NCBI RefSeq assembly: GCF_015751895.1
Contig: NZ_JADOTZ010000001.1
Span: forward strand, 2,790,001 to 2,854,000
From: Zhihengliuella flava
Lineage (GTDB): Bacteria; Actinomycetota; Actinomycetes; Actinomycetales; Micrococcaceae
Length of the DNA: 64,000 nt
Reading direction: 5' to 3'
Positions within the stretch are counted from its first letter, which is position 1; the number at the start of each line of letters is the position of its first letter. Under the pieces are notes generated by a model. It was not told the DNA's origin, made no database searches, and saw only the letters and a list, made by a program, of their open reading frames with translations. The position numbers and the translations under genes are program-made. Below are positions 61,255-64,000 of this stretch, in pieces.

Positions 61255-61604
61255 AGCCGCCACTCCTCGGCTTCGTGCCGGCCGGCATCGTTGAGCTGGA
61301 CCACACCAAAGAACGAGCCCACGATGGCGGCCTCGTCTTCGCGGAGCTGCTGTGCCTGCTTCCGCAACGCTTCGGCCACTGCTGGCCCGTCGGTGCTGAG
61401 ATCCTGGGTGCGGATCTTCTTCGCTAGCAACACCTCAGTAGTGGCAATCGCCATCAACGCGTCAGCGGCCGCGAGCCGGGTCGACCCATCGTTCAGGTCC
61501 AAGTACCCGTTGATCATGTCGTCCGTCAGGACCGGGTTAGCGTCGTCCAGATCAGCGATCAGCAGGCGGACCTGCCCCACCGGGGTCGAGTAGTTAGCAG
61601 CCAC
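61251..61604 (-). CDS. head-tail adaptor (gp6-like)
   Basis: 117 aa helical protein. VGQVRLLIADLDDANPVLTDDMI with DGSTRLAAADALMAIATTEVL is typical of gp6/gp15-type adaptor proteins that bind the portal after DNA packaging. It is the first connector gene after the capsid gene. GGAGGC precedes the ATG. Confidence 0.8.
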   Translation of the reverse strand: MAANYSTPVGQVRLLIADLDDANPVLTDDMINGYLDLNDGSTRLAAADALMAIATTEVLLAKKIRTQDLSTDGPAVAEALRKQAQQLREDEAAIVGSFFGVVQLNDAGRHEAEEWRL

Positions 61605-61649
61605 GATGGCCTCCTATCCGACCCCAGCGGGGCCATGGTGGGGTACGCG

Positions 61650-62732
61650 TCAGACGGTTCCGTTGGAGGCGTACACGCCCTCAGTGAAGCCCGGGTCGAT
61701 GCCGTACACGTCGCGGCCGCGGTACCAGATCGTGTCGTCCTTGAACGAGCCCTGATCCGGGGAGATGTCGCCACCGCCGACCCGGCGCCCGGCATCGTCC
61801 TTGAGACGGATGTCCACGTTCTCCTCACCGGAGAGCAGGGTGCGGATCACGGACGGCAGGTCCGAACCGTTACCCTGAACCAGCGCCCAGCCCGTGCCAG
61901 CGTTCGCTCCGAGGCGGTCGGCGACGCTCTTGGACTCGAGCGGGACGAAAGCGCCACGGAACGGGTTCGGGGTGCGAGTCTTCGTCACCTTGTTCCCGTT
62001 GGTCTGCTCGACCTCGATCTCCTGCGCGTTGAGCAGGTAGTTCACCTGGTAGCGCAGGCCCGGGCCGTGAATGAGCACAAGATCCGTGGTCGAGACGAGT
62101 TCGCCGCGGTGGTTTGTCCGCTGGCCGATGGTACGGATCGCGGCCTGCAGCGACTCAGAAGTCAGGGCGGGGGTGTCGATGGTGCCGAAGTAGGTCGTGG
62201 ACCAGCCGTCACCGGCCTCCGTGGTGAGCAGCTTCGCGGTCTTGATGTTCTGGCCCTTCACGGAACCGTTGCCGAGCCAGATCGGGAAGTTTGCCAGCGC
62301 CGAGAAGTTGCGGTTGCGGCGTAGTTCCCACGTCAGACCAAAGTTGCGTCCGTTCTTGCGGGCCTTGTGGGTGAGGGACGTTTCGGAGAGCGTGCCGCCC
62401 TTGTACTCCTCGCCCTCGGCGACTTCCTCGAATGCGTCGTTGTTCCACAGGTCAACAAGCTTGTGCTCGTTGAAGTCGTCAACGGTCACGTCGCTGAGGA
62501 TCGGCTCGAACTCCTTGACCGCGGCCTTCTGTGCGGCGACGGCCTGCTTAGAGAACGCGGCGCCGAGCAGCTCGGGGAAGTCGCTCGTGGTGAATGCTTC
62601 GAGGAGCCGGTACTGGGCGGCATGGTCCGCGCCGGACTTACCGGCAGCAAAGAGCTTCGCGGCCTCGGCGATGCGCTCCTCACGGGTGGAGGCGCGACGG
62701 AAACCCTCTTGGGCCATCTCATGGATAGTCAT
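61650..62732 (-). CDS. major capsid protein
   Basis: 360 aa. The region DDFNEHKLVDLWNNDAF, RNFGLTWELRRNRNFSALANFP and the C-terminal GGGDISPDQGSFKDDTIWYRG resemble the Mu gpT-like group of HK97-fold capsid proteins. Location after the decoration gene and before connectors agrees. GGAGG upstream of ATG 62732. Confidence 0.88.
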   Translation of the reverse strand: MTIHEMAQEGFRRASTREERIAEAAKLFAAGKSGADHAAQYRLLEAFTTSDFPELLGAAFSKQAVAAQKAAVKEFEPILSDVTVDDFNEHKLVDLWNNDAFEEVAEGEEYKGGTLSETSLTHKARKNGRNFGLTWELRRNRNFSALANFPIWLGNGSVKGQNIKTAKLLTTEAGDGWSTTYFGTIDTPALTSESLQAAIRTIGQRTNHRGELVSTTDLVLIHGPGLRYQVNYLLNAQEIEVEQTNGNKVTKTRTPNPFRGAFVPLESKSVADRLGANAGTGWALVQGNGSDLPSVIRTLLSGEENVDIRLKDDAGRRVGGGDISPDQGSFKDDTIWYRGRDVYGIDPGFTEGVYASNGTV

Positions 62733-62746
62733 GTTGTGGTGCCTCC

Positions 62747-63094
62747 TTAGGCGAGTGCGGCCGTAGCCGTGATCATGCCGAACGGGGCGACTTCGGCAAT
62801 GCCGGAGCCGGTACCCTTGGCCGTGTTTGCGACGCCGAACGGGAAGTTTCCGGACGCGGTGGCGGTCAGGCCGTTCGAGCCGTTGATGTAGACGATCTGG
62901 CCCTCAGCCAGGGCCCCGGAAACGGTGAGCTCGTAGGAGCCGTTGAGCCAGATGGTGACCTTGTCTCCGGTGTCGGCGGTGGTCTGGGCGACGCCGACGT
63001 ACTGGCCGATCTTTACGGGGGATCCGGACTCAGTGTTGGCGAGAGCGGTGAGGGCGATGTGGTCGTTGTGCGTGTAGCGCTGGTTGAGAGCCAT
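62747..63094 (-). CDS. capsid decoration protein (DUF2190-like)
   Basis: 115 aa beta protein, MALNQRYTHNDHIALTALA, GSPVKIGQYVGVAQTTAD, then YELTVSGALAEGQIVYI. This is the DUF2190 pattern of capsid-stabilising proteins. Follows the assembly gene by 3 bp and precedes the capsid gene by 14 bp. Confidence 0.83.
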   Translation of the reverse strand: MALNQRYTHNDHIALTALANTESGSPVKIGQYVGVAQTTADTGDKVTIWLNGSYELTVSGALAEGQIVYINGSNGLTATASGNFPFGVANTAKGTGSGIAEVAPFGMITATAALA

Positions 63095-63097
63095 GGT

Positions 63098-64000
63098 TTA
63101 GCGGCCTCCTTCGAGAATTGCGACGATGTCGTCGTCGCTGACGTTCTTGGACTCGGTGGCGGTGTTGGGCTGGTCGTTGACCTGTCCGGCACCTTGGGCG
63201 GCTGCGATCTCCGCTGCGGCCTCGCGGGCTGCCTCGGTGACCTGCTCGTCCGTGTACTCGTTCGTGATCGACTCGGCGACCAGAGCAGACACGGTGCGGG
63301 TAGCAGTGATGCCGTCGAACTCTGCTTCGACGAGCTTGGCTACACGGGCACGGTTGGCTTCCGCCGCGTGCTTCGCGCTCTCTTCCTTGAGCGTCTTGTT
63401 CTCTGCCTCCAGCGCGGACGCCCGGCTGGATGCCTCGCGGAGCTCGTTCAGCTCCGATTCCTCAATCTGGGTGGTAGCCACGGTGGCTTCCTCCTTTGGG
63501 TTGTCCCCAGCCGGATTGCTAGGGAGGTTTTCGGTTGCCTCGGACCCGGTGACGGGGAGGTAAGTAACTTGGCGGCGGACCTCGACGGGTTCACCGGTGA
63601 GGGTGATGTTCACGCCGTCGAGGGTGTACGACTGCCGGTAGAAGCGCGCAATTTCGGCGGTGCGCGGCTCAACCTCGTAGTAGACGTACTCTTCGTCGTG
63701 GTCGAGGACGTACGCCCACGCGTCGGGGTGCTTCGCGACGATGGTTGCCTGCAGGTAGGAGCGCACGTCGCGGGCGGTGACCTCAGTGAGGATCGACCGG
63801 GACTCGATCACCCGTGCGGCCTCGAGTACTTCGGTGATCTCGCCGCCACGCCCGGCCACGGTCACGAGGTCGACCCGGTTGAAGGGGGACGCTAAAAGTT
63901 GGGTCACAGTCCGTTCCGAGTCGATTTCGGCGGCCGAGCTGATCGATGCGCCGATGAACTCGTGGAACTCTTCTACGAAATCCCGCCACGCTGACCCGAT
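63098..64000 (-). CDS. capsid assembly (scaffold/protease-like) protein, partial
   Basis: The frame is open through the right edge, so 300 residues are seen and the start is outside; GTG 63907 (VTQLLASPFN) has no good ribosome site and upstream codons (RDFVEEFHEFIGASIS) look protein-like. The visible N-part has EVTARDVRSYLQATIV and YYEVEPRTAEIARFYRQSY; the C-terminal 100 residues are a coiled coil (LREASSRASALEAENKTL) with an acidic end, as in scaffold domains. It precedes decoration and capsid genes. Confidence 0.72.
   Translation of the reverse strand: MGSAWRDFVEEFHEFIGASISSAAEIDSERTVTQLLASPFNRVDLVTVAGRGGEITEVLEAARVIESRSILTEVTARDVRSYLQATIVAKHPDAWAYVLDHDEEYVYYEVEPRTAEIARFYRQSYTLDGVNITLTGEPVEVRRQVTYLPVTGSEATENLPSNPAGDNPKEEATVATTQIEESELNELREASSRASALEAENKTLKEESAKHAAEANRARVAKLVEAEFDGITATRTVSALVAESITNEYTDEQVTEAAREAAAEIAAAQGAGQVNDQPNTATESKNVSDDDIVAILEGGR

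Larger units (their letters stand above)
43757..64000. mobile_element. prophage, siphovirus type (left part; right end outside window)
   Basis: From just after rnpB every gene is phage-like or unknown. The minus-strand block 46843-64000 has the order of a siphovirus late region: assembly protein, decoration, capsid, connectors, tail terminator, major tail, frameshifted chaperones, tape measure, distal tail, hub, fibre, lysis. The plus/minus small genes at 43965-46527 form a lysogenic accessory arm. Portal, terminase, integrase and repressor are missing and must lie to the right if the element is complete. The left attachment site should fall between about 43740 and 43960, but without the right end it cannot be defined. 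Confidence 0.88.

Noticed and set aside
43757-64000. CRISPR array or toxin-antitoxin pair in the prophage arm
   Set aside because: No regularly spaced repeats occur; the only direct repeat is the two-copy 47-bp leader, and no recognised toxin or antitoxin fold is seen.

Overview
The window is high-GC DNA with dense gene packing, many ATGA/GTGA stop-start overlaps and frequent GTG starts. It carries a mycothiol-type glycosyltransferase (mshA), a ctaA-ABC-sufR-sufBDC order like that of Mycobacterium, an ECF-type biotin transporter and a fadA2-fabG4-htdX cluster. Together these point to an actinobacterial chromosome, most likely Micrococcaceae/Micrococcales (family level is inference). About two thirds is ordinary chromosome (1-43756). 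The rest (about 43757 to the right edge) is the left two thirds of a siphovirus-type prophage that runs off the window.

Chromosome: 1-738 hydrolase and acetyltransferase; 819-3499 heme A synthase and a two-gene ABC transporter; 3607-8343 Fe-S cluster assembly operon (sufR, sufB, sufD, sufC, sufT) with no sufS or sufU; 8414-10513 bioY-bioM-bioN biotin uptake with a BioQ-like operator; 10588-13779 ABC-F protein, SURF1 and small conserved genes; 13927-15548 fabG followed by a FabL-like reductase; 15659-25803 VanW protein, serB, ABC ATPase, TSUP exporter, rRNA/tRNA methyltransferase, VOC protein, L31 type B, lipoate ligase, aminopeptidase N; 25811-31004 YeiH transporter, an unusual zinc-finger SDR, and divergent glgC/glgA; 31001-37411 a lipid-oxidation cluster (acyl-CoA oxidase, TetR, thiolase, FabG4-type reductase, MaoC hydratase); 37480-41541 mshA and the UDP-ManNAcA pair wecB/wecC; 41647-43292 serine hydrolase and yaaA; 43383-43756 RNase P RNA.

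Prophage: it begins just downstream of rnpB. The left arm (43965-46527) holds small accessory genes (lipoprotein, HTH protein, zinc/HTH protein, DUF3800 protein). Then, all on the minus strand and therefore reading from right to left: capsid assembly protein (partial), decoration protein, major capsid, head-tail connectors, tail terminator, major tail protein, frameshifted tail-assembly chaperones, tape measure, distal tail, tail hub, tail fibre, then a lysis module (membrane protein, collagen-like membrane protein, 38-aa protein, amidase, holin). Portal, terminase, integrase and repressor are not in the window and should lie to the right.

The most unusual parts are (a) two tandemly duplicated small membrane-protein genes placed antisense inside the late operon between the tail chaperones and tape measure, sharing an exact 47-bp 5-prime repeat; (b) a DUF3800 gene bracketed by hairpins in lower-GC DNA; (c) a membrane-anchored collagen-like protein in the lysis module. 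These are candidate prophage accessory (moron) functions, possibly in superinfection exclusion or defence; that role is inference.
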